A DNA stretch of 64,000 bases from CBDBKL01 sp965116215 (GCA_965116215.1 OZ220494.1:1488001-1552000); one strand, 5' to 3'; shown: positions 44,401 to 54,158, numbered from the stretch's first letter. The notes: a model not told the origin generated them from the letters alone. A program made the numbers and translations.

Positions 44401-45735
44401 TTGGATTTAATAAAAACATGTCAGAGTTTAGTTTCAATAGATAGCTCTCCTTCACATGGTACAAGGGGAATTGTACAGACTTTAAGTTCGTTGGCGCAAG
44501 ATTTGGGGTTACAGGCGTCTATTATTGAAACTTCTGTGAAAGAATATTGCAATATTTTAATAGGTCCTAAAGGACGACTCTCGGAAGAGAGTGTACTTTT
44601 TTGTAGTTATTTAGATACACCCTTGCCGGGCACTTATAGTCTGTGGGATGAAACTTCTTATAATCCTTTTAATTGTATGGTTCGGAATGGTCGTATTTAT
44701 GGATTGGGTGCGAGTCGGGGCAAACTTGATTTTGCCTGTAAATTAAAGGCGGCCTCTTATTTTGTAAAAGAGAAACTCAGCCGCCCCTTTCTTTTAGTGG
44801 GTACATTTGGTGAAGAGATGGGGCTTATTGGTCCTAAGTTACTGCTTAATTCAGGAAGGCTAAATGGAAGAAGAGCTTTTATTGGAGCCTGTTCTCACTT
44901 GAAGCTTGTTCAAAAGACACACAGTGTATCTTTATTTGAGATCCATATTCCGTTTTCTCATGAGGAGATTTTTATTAAAAGAAGAAGCGATAAAGAAGAA
45001 AGTGCGGTCACACAGAGCCGTATATTTAAATCAGATTCAGGCTATGCTTTTTCAGGGAAGAAACTAGAAAGTGCTGCTTTAAAACTCGTCAAATATCTTT
45101 CTCAGTTGCCCAGTGATAGAATGGTATTATCAGCCTTTGGTGGCACGAGTATGGTTTCTTGCCCAAGTGAAGCTGTACTAGAGCTGGATTTACAGGCCAG
45201 TGTAAAAGAGGGGATTGGACAAAAACTTATTCATGTCTTTGAGCAGTTGTCCGATATAGAAAAGGATTTGAAAGATATAAAAGATGACAGCTTTATTGTA
45301 CCTCATGCCATACTTAATGTTGGAACGTTACAAACGAATACATATGGTATAACGGTGGGCGTTTGTTTGACTTTTCCACCAGAAAACTCAAAACAGAGAG
45401 AAGAGTCTATTATCAGAAAGTTGAAGTATAAGATGGCTGCTATTGGGGCAACAGTTATTTGTAAAGAGAAAAGAGCCGCTTATTTGTGTAAAAAAGACTC
45501 AGAGTTTCATACTACTGTGGAGGAAAATCTTAAAACTTTCTATTCTGGAGATACGCAATGTAATTTGATTGCTCATAGAGGCAGTATATTCAATGAGCAT
45601 ATGATTGATTGTGTATTTATTGGACCAGGAGATGGAGATGGCCATTTTCATTCAGAAAATGAATACAATTTAATTGCAGATTTGAAGACATCTGTTCGAT
45701 TTTATAAAAGTATGATTGAAAAATTTTGTAAATGA
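44401..45735 (+). CDS. M20-fold metallopeptidase-like protein, probably inactive
   Basis: 444 aa, TTG start, M20/ArgE/DapE fold. EE is kept in VGTFGEEMGL and the last His in HFHSENEYN. But the first metal motif HxD reads YLD (FCSYLDTPLPG), the bridging Asp of GxGAxD is Arg (GLGASRGK), and the VGEP Glu is Ala (IGACSHL). So three of five metal ligands are gone, pointing to a pseudoenzyme or a new activity. No partner is evident nearby. Confidence 0.75.
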   Translation: MDLIKTCQSLVSIDSSPSHGTRGIVQTLSSLAQDLGLQASIIETSVKEYCNILIGPKGRLSEESVLFCSYLDTPLPGTYSLWDETSYNPFNCMVRNGRIYGLGASRGKLDFACKLKAASYFVKEKLSRPFLLVGTFGEEMGLIGPKLLLNSGRLNGRRAFIGACSHLKLVQKTHSVSLFEIHIPFSHEEIFIKRRSDKEESAVTQSRIFKSDSGYAFSGKKLESAALKLVKYLSQLPSDRMVLSAFGGTSMVSCPSEAVLELDLQASVKEGIGQKLIHVFEQLSDIEKDLKDIKDDSFIVPHAILNVGTLQTNTYGITVGVCLTFPPENSKQREESIIRKLKYKMAAIGATVICKEKRAAYLCKKDSEFHTTVEENLKTFYSGDTQCNLIAHRGSIFNEHMIDCVFIGPGDGDGHFHSENEYNLIADLKTSVRFYKSMIEKFCK

Positions 45736-45847
45736 AAATTTTGGAAGGCATTCTATTAGATGTGATATGCACGGACTGTGTGATTTGTACCGATTTTGAT
45801 TTATAAAAAATATAAAGTGTTAATCCACATGGGTGTATATAAGGTAA

Positions 45848-45990
45848 ATGTCAAAGTATGAAGAAATGATTAAAGCCAGTGCTTTAACTTTTGATATTTT
45901 TGAGGTCGAAAAAAGTGTGGTGCAGTTGCAGAGGGGATGGGACATGGAGACATCCAAATAGCCTTTTTACTAGAAAGGGAATTATTATGA
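45848..45990 (+). pseudogene. Possible small frameshifted gene before mltG
   Basis: One frame from 45848 encodes MSKYEEMIKASALTFDIFEV and stops at 45961. Another reads GAVAEGMGHGDIQIAFLLER and ends at a TGA overlapping the mltG start (ATGA), as operon partners do. They look like two halves of one roughly 47-aa protein split by a frameshift near 45915. I do not recognise it, and it may instead be a single short gene plus chance. Confidence 0.3.
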
Positions 45991-47039
45991 AATGGGTTTT
46001 TAAAGGGCTACTTATCATTACTTTATTTGGAGTGATAGGTGTGAGTTTTGTCTCTTATCACTTTTTAAACACTAGTCCATCTTCAAATAACAAAAAAATT
46101 ATTTTTGAAGTCAAACCTGGGCCTTTCATTGTTGTGGCACAGGATCTGAAAAATAAGGGACTTATTTCGAACATGCTTCTTCTTAGGATTTATGTGAAAC
46201 TCACCTCTCAAGCTGAATCTGTGCGTGTGGGGGAATATATGTTAAATTATCAGATGACCCCAGTTCAGATTTTAAAAATACTCTCCTCTGGGGACTCTAT
46301 TGAATATAACGTTACTTTTCAAGAAGGACTCAACCTTTACGACATTGCAAATATTCTTGATGAAAAAAAACTAGTGAATAAGACAACATTTATTAATCTT
46401 TGTCATTCTAAACCCTTTATTAAAGAGCTTATAGGAGAAGAGAGATACTCTTTAGAAGGATATTTATTTCCTGATACATACAAGTTCAATAAACAGATGG
46501 GGGGTAAGGAAATTATACGTAGATTTATTAAACAATTTAATAAGAACATTAAAATTGTGTTGAATGCTAATAATAAACTGTCTATGAATCGACATGATCT
46601 TGTTATATTAGCTAGTATTATTGAAAAGGAAACAAGTTATGCAGAAGAAAGGAATTTAATTTCTTCTGTGTTTCATAATCGGCTAAAGAAAAAAATGCGA
46701 TTGAGTGCTGATCCAACAATTATATACGGAATTTTGGATAAAACGGGTGTTCATATTTCAAATATTAAGAAAAAACATCTCAATGATAGTAATAACATAT
46801 ACAATACCTATCGGAGAGGAGGGCTTCCCTTTGGTCCAATTTCTAATCCAGGTAGGGAGTCTTTAAGTGCAGCTCTCAATCCTTCTCGTTCAGATTATTT
46901 ATATTTTGTTTCTAGAAACAACGGTACTCATGTGTTTTCTAGAACTCTTAAAGAACATAATGTGGCTGTGAGAAAGTTTCAACTCAATAAGAAGGCACGG
47001 CAGGGTAAATCTTGGAGAGATTTGAATAATAAAAAATGA
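45987..47039 (+). CDS. mltG: Endolytic murein transglycosylase MltG
   Basis: Inner-membrane enzyme that cuts nascent glycan strands, 350 aa. One N-terminal TM (LLIITLFGVIGVSFVSYHF) is followed by a LysM-like part and the YceG domain with the catalytic Glu in ASIIEKETSYAEER, then SSVFHNRLKKKMRLSADPT. I start at the ATG at 45987, preceded by GAAAGGGA. Confidence 0.93.
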   Translation: MKWVFKGLLIITLFGVIGVSFVSYHFLNTSPSSNNKKIIFEVKPGPFIVVAQDLKNKGLISNMLLLRIYVKLTSQAESVRVGEYMLNYQMTPVQILKILSSGDSIEYNVTFQEGLNLYDIANILDEKKLVNKTTFINLCHSKPFIKELIGEERYSLEGYLFPDTYKFNKQMGGKEIIRRFIKQFNKNIKIVLNANNKLSMNRHDLVILASIIEKETSYAEERNLISSVFHNRLKKKMRLSADPTIIYGILDKTGVHISNIKKKHLNDSNNIYNTYRRGGLPFGPISNPGRESLSAALNPSRSDYLYFVSRNNGTHVFSRTLKEHNVAVRKFQLNKKARQGKSWRDLNNKK

Positions 47040-47238
47040 ATATCTATTTATACCTCTATATTAAAACTTTTATCATTATTTTTTATGTATAACTAAAAGA
47101 GTGTAAGTTTAGATTTAATTATAAAAATCAAAAACTCTATAGATTGTTACTTCCTATGGCTTTTACAAAATCTCTAAAGCTGGTCATGAAACTTATTATT
47201 AAAATACTCAGGAATAAATCTCTTAAGTTGCTTGAATC

Positions 47239-47697
47239 TTAGATATTAAAATTAAATTCTTCAAGCTTTTGAATGTCAGGGTTAAATTGATAGATATTCA
47301 GCTTAGCCATAAAGTTTTTGTTAAATGAAGGAACGATAACTTCCATTCTATTGTCCCCATTGATATCCTCTATAGCAAGATTTGTAGATTCACCATTGAA
47401 ATTAAAGTATCCGTCCCTGTGGTCTTCTAAGAAAATACGATCCAATAAGGAGGGAGTTTGTTTGGAGTTATTGTCACCATAAATTTCGATCAAGAGTCCT
47501 TCGTGAGTTCGTATCTTTAAGATATAAGATATATTTTTAGAATGTGTAAGATCACTTTGTATAATAGAGAGGACTTCCCTGTGTTCAGAATTGAAAGTAT
47601 TCTTGATAATCGTGCGTAGACCAGGATGTAGGGGTATTATAAAACTGAAAGTAAATCCTAACAGGAGAAAGGCTTTAAAGAGAATTTTATTCTTCAT
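47239..47697 (-). CDS. Hypothetical secreted protein with FG-GAP-like end
   Basis: 152 aa with a signal peptide-like start (FKAFLLLGFTFSFIIPLHPG). The C-terminus has LAIEDINGDNRMEVIVPSF, the calcium-loop pattern (D-x-N-G-D) of VCBS/FG-GAP repeats. Only one such unit is seen, so it is not a beta-propeller. The function is unknown. Confidence 0.6.
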   Translation of the reverse strand: MKNKILFKAFLLLGFTFSFIIPLHPGLRTIIKNTFNSEHREVLSIIQSDLTHSKNISYILKIRTHEGLLIEIYGDNNSKQTPSLLDRIFLEDHRDGYFNFNGESTNLAIEDINGDNRMEVIVPSFNKNFMAKLNIYQFNPDIQKLEEFNFNI

Positions 47698-48037
47698 AGA
47701 TAAATACCCTTCTGGATTCGTATGAGTGACTAAAAAACATCGTTACAAAGAAGTTATTATTGATAGTGGTGCTTCTGAACTTATACACTACAAAGATAAT
47801 GCCACTGAGAGACCTTTAGAATATAAAAAAATAGTAAATTAAATTAAGAAGTTAGTGGATTTTTGGGTATTTTATCCATATAAATATGTTTTTAAAGTGT
47901 TTAAATGTTAGACGGTTATATGGAATTCTAAACAACTTAAGATTTTATCTAGGGTCAAAATTCTTAGAGAGGGGCATTTTATATGAGACTCTCTGTTTAT
48001 GGGATGGTTGGCTTGGTTTTTGCCTTTTATATTTTAA
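47698..48037. other. Intergenic region with one doubtful small frame
   Basis: 340 bases, AT-rich. A plus-strand frame from GTG 47726 to 47842 (38 aa, containing RYKEVIIDSGASELIHYKDN) has protein-like composition but no ribosome site. It could be a leftover of a larger gene. Nothing else is seen. Confidence 0.35.
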
Positions 48038-49135
48038 ATGTATCGGACTGTCCTTCAGCTTAGCTTTTTTCTATATATATTTTTGTTTTCTCTTCCTTTA
48101 GTGGCTGATCCTGCTTGTTTACCATTTTCAGAGTTTTCCCGTCGCTTCTGGGGAGCCAAATTTTTAAAAGGATATAAGCCTTTTGATTTTCGAAAGCATC
48201 CAATGACAGTTGGTGTGGAAGTTGAGCTGATTACGCCTGTAAAAGTAAAATATAGAAATGGTTCAAGAAGCTATCAAGAGCCTTTGAATCTTAATGAACT
48301 CAATTTAGAAGGAGCAACTCAGAGAGGGCAAGTGAGAGAAAGGTTAGCTCAAATTATTTATAACACGATTCAAAAAAAATTTCCTTATATTCAATTAGGG
48401 ATAAAGCGAGATTATCTGCTTGGAGAATATGAATATACTGTACAATATAAACTCAATGACCGGCTATATGAATATGAAGTTAAAGAAGACATATCAATTG
48501 AGGCCCCTCCTGTATATATTGGAGTCGAAATTGCTTCTCCAAAACTTTATAATCAGAAGGATATCAAATTATTTTATGATATTTTAAAGGAGCTTAGAGC
48601 AGAAGGAAAGGTTAAGACATCTTTTTTATCAGGAGTTCATGTGCATGTGGGTTTTCCACACGCAAACCCTCAAGAGGTTGCATTGACCTTAGCTCTTTTT
48701 TCTCAATTTGAAAAACAGATCTATACAGCCTTTTCTGTTTTGCCTTATAGAAGAACAGAATATGCTAATTTTGTAGGAGATAAAACACTTCATTTTTTGC
48801 AACAGAAGGACATATTTACGATAAATGATTTAATTGGAATTGTAAAAGATAGGAATCAGGGTTTGAATATTAGACCACTTAAGGACGGGGACTTTAAGAC
48901 ACTGGAGTTTCGTCTGTTTAATAGTTCTTTTAAATCTGCAGAGATTGATCGAATGATCAAATTTTCTCGGGCTTTTGTCAAATCTATACGTGAGAAACAT
49001 CCACAATTATTAAAATTAATTTTTGAAAATAGAGATCTAGAAGCCGTCCCATTTAAAACACTTGTAGAAATCCTGGGTCTTAAAAAACAAGATATGCTGC
49101 CCGTTGAAATTAAGCGTAGATCGGTAGCTTATTAA
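48038..49135 (+). CDS. Amidoligase-like protein with signal peptide
   Basis: 365 aa. A signal peptide (QLSFFLYIFLFSLPLVADPA) precedes a domain with the motifs of the amidoligase (COOH-NH2 ligase, glutamine-synthetase-like) family: MTVGVEVELITP, GVEIASPKL, SGVHVHVGF and LEFRLFNSS, with LNIRPL before the last. These carry the Glu and His residues that would bind metal-ATP. Known members are cytosolic, so an exported one is odd, since ATP is not expected outside. It could be a divergent enzyme or act before export. It stands alone. Confidence 0.7.
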   Translation: MYRTVLQLSFFLYIFLFSLPLVADPACLPFSEFSRRFWGAKFLKGYKPFDFRKHPMTVGVEVELITPVKVKYRNGSRSYQEPLNLNELNLEGATQRGQVRERLAQIIYNTIQKKFPYIQLGIKRDYLLGEYEYTVQYKLNDRLYEYEVKEDISIEAPPVYIGVEIASPKLYNQKDIKLFYDILKELRAEGKVKTSFLSGVHVHVGFPHANPQEVALTLALFSQFEKQIYTAFSVLPYRRTEYANFVGDKTLHFLQQKDIFTINDLIGIVKDRNQGLNIRPLKDGDFKTLEFRLFNSSFKSAEIDRMIKFSRAFVKSIREKHPQLLKLIFENRDLEAVPFKTLVEILGLKKQDMLPVEIKRRSVAY

Positions 49136-49202
49136 GCTATCTAAGATCTCCTGGCGCAACAGTTTTTATTATTTACTGTGATGTCTTATTTGTTTGTGGG
49201 GG

Positions 49203-49862
49203 TCACCCTGTGTTCGAGATCTTAATATAAGAAATTTGTCTTTTAGACTCTCCTTGGCGATAGGAAAAATAATTATTGTTTGAGAAAGTGTCGTCATCAT
49301 GAATATAAATGTTATGAGAAGCTATGCCATAGTTCATCATTTGGATTTTTGCGATCCAACTGAGGTCAACGTATTTTTTGTTAAATTTCTTATGTATAGC
49401 CTCTTTGGAGAGCAGAGATAGTTTTTCAGCTATATCATTGCTGACTTCAAATGATTCTTTTTGAATGTGGGGCCCTATGAAAATCAGTGAGTTGTGACTA
49501 AAAGATAATGTCTTTAGACTTTTAAAAACAATATATTTTTCTAAGCCCTTCCAGCCGGCATGAATACCTAGAGCTAAATTCTTTTTTAGATCAATAGCAA
49601 AAATAGGTAAGCAGTCTGCTGTTATAATTCCAAGTGCTATGTTTTTTACAGATGTCCAATGAGCATCTGCTTTATGGGGGTTTTTATTACATACTTGAGA
49701 TGAATAAATGAGCGTTTCCCCATGGACTTGCTTTAACAGTCGTGTTTCAAATTTTTCAGACAAGAACAAAGTTTTTGTATAATTCCTATTTCCAAAAAAC
49801 ACCTCAAATGTTTTGGAGATAATTTGTGTACCTTTTTCTTGCCTTTGAAATGTATAATACAT
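49203..49862 (-). CDS. pgeF: PgeF/YfiH-type laccase-domain protein
   Basis: 219 aa of the DUF152 (CNF1/YfiH) fold, active on purine nucleosides or on misplaced peptidoglycan residues. The zinc and active-site residues are seen in KQVHGETL, TADCLPIFAID and GIHAGWKGLEKYI. It lies downstream of rluD on the same strand, a common pairing in bacteria. Confidence 0.88.
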   Translation of the reverse strand: MYYTFQRQEKGTQIISKTFEVFFGNRNYTKTLFLSEKFETRLLKQVHGETLIYSSQVCNKNPHKADAHWTSVKNIALGIITADCLPIFAIDLKKNLALGIHAGWKGLEKYIVFKSLKTLSFSHNSLIFIGPHIQKESFEVSNDIAEKLSLLSKEAIHKKFNKKYVDLSWIAKIQMMNYGIASHNIYIHDDDTFSNNNYFSYRQGESKRQISYIKISNTG

Positions 49863-49917
49863 TTTCTCTCATTATATAATGATCTGACTTTTAATTGAAA
49901 GTTTTCTAAAAAACTTT

Positions 49918-50889
49918 TTACTCATAGGATTCTTTAAATCCCCCTAGACTCAGGAGTTTTTTCATATCATCGGGCCAACCGATCTCATAAGTCATCTCTT
50001 TTTGTGTTGTTGGATGTATGAATTTTATTTTTTTAGCATGTAAAGCAATTCTATTAAATTGCGCAATATAATCTCTAAGAGGCTTTATGTTTATGTTTTT
50101 CTTTCGCTTTGAGCTGCCATATTGATTATCACCTATAATGGGATGATTTATACCATTTAAATGAATGCGAATTTGATGAGTTCTTCCTGTCTCAATAGAT
50201 AAGTGAAGCCAGCTAAGTCCATGCTCACTATTTTGAAGAACCTTATAATGACTAATAGCCCTTTTCCCCCCCTCTTTTGTATTTGTATACAGTTTACGGT
50301 TTTTAGGATGTCTAGCGATATATGTGTCAATGGTATCAAATTCTTTTTTGGGAATACCATATGTAATGCCCCAATACTCTCTTGAAATAATTCTTTTTTT
50401 AAAGTTAAAAACTAGTTTTTCGTGAGTTTTATTATTCTTTGCAACTAATAGCAATCCACTTGTGTCTTTGTCTAATCTATGTACTATTCCAGGTCGATTT
50501 TTAGAAGATCCTGAAGAAAGATATGGAGTATGATGAATAAGTGCATTAACTAAGGTGTCCTTAGAGTGTCCAGCAGAGGGGTGTACAACTAATCCAGAGG
50601 GTTTATTGAGAACAATAAGATCATCATCTTCAAACAAAATGTCTAAGGGAATATTGGCAGGTTCAAGGATATCACTTTTTGTATTAGGGATAGAAATATA
50701 AACAACTGTTCCTGCCTTACATTTTAAAGAGGGTTTAATTTTATTTATATTATTTATTTTTATATAACCTCTTTGAATTAACTTTTCAGCTTGTGAACGT
50801 GTTTGAATTTGAGGATGACATGAGAGAACTTGATCTAGTCTCTGAGAAGAGGTTTTCTCTGAAATAATAACTTTAGATTGTTTTTTCAC
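49918..50889 (-). CDS. rluD: 23S rRNA pseudouridine synthase RluD family
   Basis: About 323 aa. An S4 domain (SSQRLDQVLSCHPQIQTRSQ) is followed by the RluA-family core with catalytic Asp in GIVHRLDKDTSGLLLV and GRTHQIRIHL. I start at GTG 50889, two bases after the upstream stop; a TTG at 50937 would overlap that gene. Target site assumed from RluD by similarity. Confidence 0.92.
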   Translation of the reverse strand: MKKQSKVIISEKTSSQRLDQVLSCHPQIQTRSQAEKLIQRGYIKINNINKIKPSLKCKAGTVVYISIPNTKSDILEPANIPLDILFEDDDLIVLNKPSGLVVHPSAGHSKDTLVNALIHHTPYLSSGSSKNRPGIVHRLDKDTSGLLLVAKNNKTHEKLVFNFKKRIISREYWGITYGIPKKEFDTIDTYIARHPKNRKLYTNTKEGGKRAISHYKVLQNSEHGLSWLHLSIETGRTHQIRIHLNGINHPIIGDNQYGSSKRKKNINIKPLRDYIAQFNRIALHAKKIKFIHPTTQKEMTYEIGWPDDMKKLLSLGGFKESYE

Positions 50890-50890
50890 T

Positions 50891-51568
50891 TTAAATTTGA
50901 GTGGTTTTTTTATAGAATGCCATATAGGAATTAGCAATTTTTTTTGTATCCAGTCCTAAAGCCTGTGCATAAGAAACAACAAACCCTCTTATAAAAACAG
51001 GAGCGGGCAAACATTCAAAGGTATTTTCCTCGATGGCTTTAAGGTAGCTGATATTGACTTTGCTTGTAGAACTAAGCATTTCAATGCCTATATTTTTTGA
51101 TTCCCTTATCTTTTTTAAAAGTGATCCGTCCAGCATTTCTATTTTTGATGTATCAAAAGGTGGCTCCACTTCTTTAGTTTCTGTTATTTTTTCTCTTTTA
51201 ATAGAATTTGATTCTAATTTATCAAATAAGGATTGTGCAGACTCTTCTTTGATTGTGTAATTATTTTTTATCATATTTGAATATTTCTCTAAGAGCTCGT
51301 TTTGAGATTTTTTATATTCTGAAGTAATTTCTTTTTTAGGAAGAGACTTATTGTGTTCTAATGTTTTAGATCTAAGGACTTCATAGGCTTCGTCGAGTAA
51401 TATATTTAAATCTTTAATTTCTTGTTCGGTAAAGGTAGAGAGGAGATCACCGTTTTTAGAATTATAAACTTGCTTAGCATTAATATAGGAATTATGAATT
51501 TCTTCTTTGGTAAAATAAGGATGAGCTTCTAAGATATCATAATAGATTTGTTCTGAGTATGATTCCAT
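50891..51568 (-). CDS. J-domain-like and RodZ-type HTH fusion protein
   Basis: 225 aa. Residues 8-65 (YYDILEAHPYFTKEEIHNSY, with LLDEAYEVLRS) look like a J-domain without the HPD motif. A charged linker follows. Residues 145-215 are an HTH_25 domain (LLKKIRESKNIGIEMLSSTS, VNISYLKAIEENTF, VFIRGFVVSYAQALGLD) like that of the RodZ-like protein at 29021, but there is no TM. It is joined closely with rluD. Confidence 0.65.
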   Translation of the reverse strand: MESYSEQIYYDILEAHPYFTKEEIHNSYINAKQVYNSKNGDLLSTFTEQEIKDLNILLDEAYEVLRSKTLEHNKSLPKKEITSEYKKSQNELLEKYSNMIKNNYTIKEESAQSLFDKLESNSIKREKITETKEVEPPFDTSKIEMLDGSLLKKIRESKNIGIEMLSSTSKVNISYLKAIEENTFECLPAPVFIRGFVVSYAQALGLDTKKIANSYMAFYKKTTQI

Positions 51569-51778
51569 TTCTTATATTGTATTATAAAATAGATTTTCTA
51601 GTAAGTTTTAAGAAAAAGAGGTCTAGTGGTTGTTTTAAAACTCTTTATTCTTATAAAAAAATCTTTGGTTTTGGATTAATAAACATTTCAATTTCAAGAT
51701 GAATCTTCTCTTTTACAAAAAAGTTTTCATATGAGATGAGCTTTGAATATTATATACAAATTATTCTTTAAAAATGTG

Positions 51779-52474
51779 TTAGGGTTTTAATAAACCTCTC
51801 TTTAGTTTTTCTTCAGCAGCCGATGGGCGGATATAAAATGCGTTTATTGCTTCCCATGATTGGCCTACAGGACAATTATCTAGATGAGAGGCTTGTAAAG
51901 CTAGAGTCACTGCAGAGGGATAATCTTTGTGTTGGGAAGTTCTAATGAGATTTTTTTTGAGGTTCTCTGAAAATAAGTGGTGATAGCTTTGAAAGCCATT
52001 ACCTAGACAAATGTGTTGCTCATTAATTTCCTGTTCTAAATTGGAAGCCTCAATCACTTCAATAGGAGAAAGCCATTCCCATAACCCCCTTCTTTGTTTC
52101 ATTCGACGCCTGAAGAGCTTACCCCCTTGGGCATTATTAATAATGAGTAGAGGCTTTGATGATTCAACGGCAAATCCTATAGTATCTAATGTATTAAATA
52201 AGAAAGCTTTTTTTGAAAAAATATAGCAAAAGGTTTTTGTGATATTTAAGCCTATACGAATGCCAGTGAAACTTCCAGGGCCAACAGAACATGAAAAATA
52301 ATCTATATCTTCTATTTTTAAATTTATTTCTTTCAGGAGGTTTTGTATAAAGGGTGTTGTTACTTCTCCGTGGGATGTATTGCGTGTCCAATGGAATTCT
52401 TTTCTAATTTTTCCATCTATGGCAAGAGCAACGCTACCTACTTGAGTACTTGTTTCTACTGCAAGGATTTTCAT
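51779..52474 (-). CDS. tsaB: tRNA t6A-modification protein TsaB
   Basis: About 231 aa, partner of TsaD in forming t6A at A37. MKILAVETSTQVGSVAL is the ASKHA N-terminus and SVGPGSFTGIRIGL the family signature. I start at ATG 52474, one base after the rseP stop. It ends the long operon that starts at rpsB. Confidence 0.93.
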   Translation of the reverse strand: MKILAVETSTQVGSVALAIDGKIRKEFHWTRNTSHGEVTTPFIQNLLKEINLKIEDIDYFSCSVGPGSFTGIRIGLNITKTFCYIFSKKAFLFNTLDTIGFAVESSKPLLIINNAQGGKLFRRRMKQRRGLWEWLSPIEVIEASNLEQEINEQHICLGNGFQSYHHLFSENLKKNLIRTSQHKDYPSAVTLALQASHLDNCPVGQSWEAINAFYIRPSAAEEKLKRGLLKP

Positions 52475-52475
52475 T

Positions 52476-54158
52476 TTAAAAACTGAAAACACGAAGAATG
52501 TCGTTAAATAAGGCTAAAACCATTAAACATAGAAGAAGTATAAGACCTACTTGTTGAGCTATTTCCATTTTTCTCATGCTTAAAGGCGCACCTCTAAGAG
52601 CTTCAATAATGAAGAAAACCAAATGCCCTCCATCTAAAACAGGTATAGGTAAAAGATTTAATATAAAGAGATTGAGGGAAATAATAGCCATAATTTTTAA
52701 GAAAGGGACAATCCCTATTTTAAATGTTTCGCTAGCTAGTTGGCCGATCATAATGGGTCCCCCAATGGACTTGGTCGAAACTTTGTTTTGGATGAGCCTT
52801 AAAAAACCAACACAAATGTTTTTAGTCCATTCAAGAGTTTTTATTATCCCTTCCTTTGTAGCAATAATGGGATTGTTTGTTCGATGGATAAAAGTCATTG
52901 GTTTGGCTGAAGAGAGAGTCCCCAATATCCCAAGGGCATATGCTTTCTTTTCTTTTCCACTCATGGGATCTGTTTGAGAGGTTTTCTTAGGAGTTATATT
53001 GTGCTTTTTAAGATCCCCTTTTCTATAGACAGTAATATTTAATGTTTCTATTTTATCAGGGTTAAATGATCTGACTGTTTTTACGAGTTGAGTCCACCCA
53101 AGTATACGAATATCATTTACAGACCAGATCATATCTCCTTTTTCTATTCCGGCAGCTAGAGCGGCTGAGTCTTCCATAACTTTCGAGATGAAAAGTTCTG
53201 CGGGTCCAATTCCCAGAGAGAAAAATAAATCATTAGCACTTTTATTTTGAGGATCGATGGGGATTTCTATAGTCTCTGTTGTTGTCTTATCATTTTTAAG
53301 GCTGCGCTTGATCTTTAGAGAGAGTGTTTCTTTTTGTTCCTCCAAGGCTGTATTGACATGATCTATAAGTTCTACCCATCGAGTGACTTTCTCTTGGCCT
53401 ATAGCTGTGATGATGTCATTGGTCTTAAGTCCTGTCTGTTTTGTTAACTCTGGTCGAAAGACGCCAATCATCGTTCCCTTAAAGGTATAGTCGAGCCCCT
53501 CAATATGCCCAACGTGAGACTCTGACTTTAAAACATTCTTATTTTCTGTGAGAGTCGTTGTGCCTTTAAGAGCAAGACCTTGCCCTTTTCTTGATATCTT
53601 AAATTCAATAGGGTTTTTGTTGTTTTTCTCAATGATAGTTTTAACATCATTCCATGTGTAGACAGGTGTTCCATTAACGGTTTCAATTTCGTCATAAGTT
53701 TGAAAGCCCATTTTATAGGCTTCAGATGAAGGATTGATATCTCCAACAACGGGTGAGAGGAGTTTTTCTCCTATTAAGGCTATTGCAAAAAATAACAGAA
53801 TAGCAAAGAAAAAATTCATTAAGGGTCCTGCAAGCACAATGGCGATCCGTTGACCAACTGTTTTATTGAGAAAAGAGACCTTTTTCATATCATCAGGAAC
53901 GTCTGCTGTTGGATCATCTCCATACATTTTTACATAACCGCCAAAAGGAATTAGAGATATGCAGTATTCAGTATCTCCTCTTTTAAATTTAAAAAACTTT
54001 TTTCCAAAACCTAAAGAGAAAACTTCAACACGAACGCCACAATATTTGGCGACTAAGAAATGTCCCAGTTCATGCACAAAAATTAATAACCCTAATAAAA
54101 TAATAAGGGGAACTATAAAGGAAACGCCTTGTTGGACGTAATGAGCAAGTATATCCAT
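52476..54158 (-). CDS. rseP: RIP metalloprotease RseP
   Basis: Inner-membrane site-2 protease, about 560 aa. HELGHFLVAKYCGV near residue 30 has the zinc His pair, two PDZ domains follow (about 115-330 and 330-420), and LLPIPVLDGGHLV supplies the third ligand. I use the ATG at 54158 (MDILAHYV); a TTG at 54233 would add 25 residues. E. coli RseP is 450 aa; this is longer because of inserts between the PDZ domains. It follows cdsA directly. Confidence 0.93.
   Translation of the reverse strand: MDILAHYVQQGVSFIVPLIILLGLLIFVHELGHFLVAKYCGVRVEVFSLGFGKKFFKFKRGDTEYCISLIPFGGYVKMYGDDPTADVPDDMKKVSFLNKTVGQRIAIVLAGPLMNFFFAILLFFAIALIGEKLLSPVVGDINPSSEAYKMGFQTYDEIETVNGTPVYTWNDVKTIIEKNNKNPIEFKISRKGQGLALKGTTTLTENKNVLKSESHVGHIEGLDYTFKGTMIGVFRPELTKQTGLKTNDIITAIGQEKVTRWVELIDHVNTALEEQKETLSLKIKRSLKNDKTTTETIEIPIDPQNKSANDLFFSLGIGPAELFISKVMEDSAALAAGIEKGDMIWSVNDIRILGWTQLVKTVRSFNPDKIETLNITVYRKGDLKKHNITPKKTSQTDPMSGKEKKAYALGILGTLSSAKPMTFIHRTNNPIIATKEGIIKTLEWTKNICVGFLRLIQNKVSTKSIGGPIMIGQLASETFKIGIVPFLKIMAIISLNLFILNLLPIPVLDGGHLVFFIIEALRGAPLSMRKMEIAQQVGLILLLCLMVLALFNDILRVFSF

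Noticed and set aside
47886..48101. Plus-strand frame before the amidoligase-like gene
   Set aside because: It overlaps the signal peptide of that gene in another frame and has no features.
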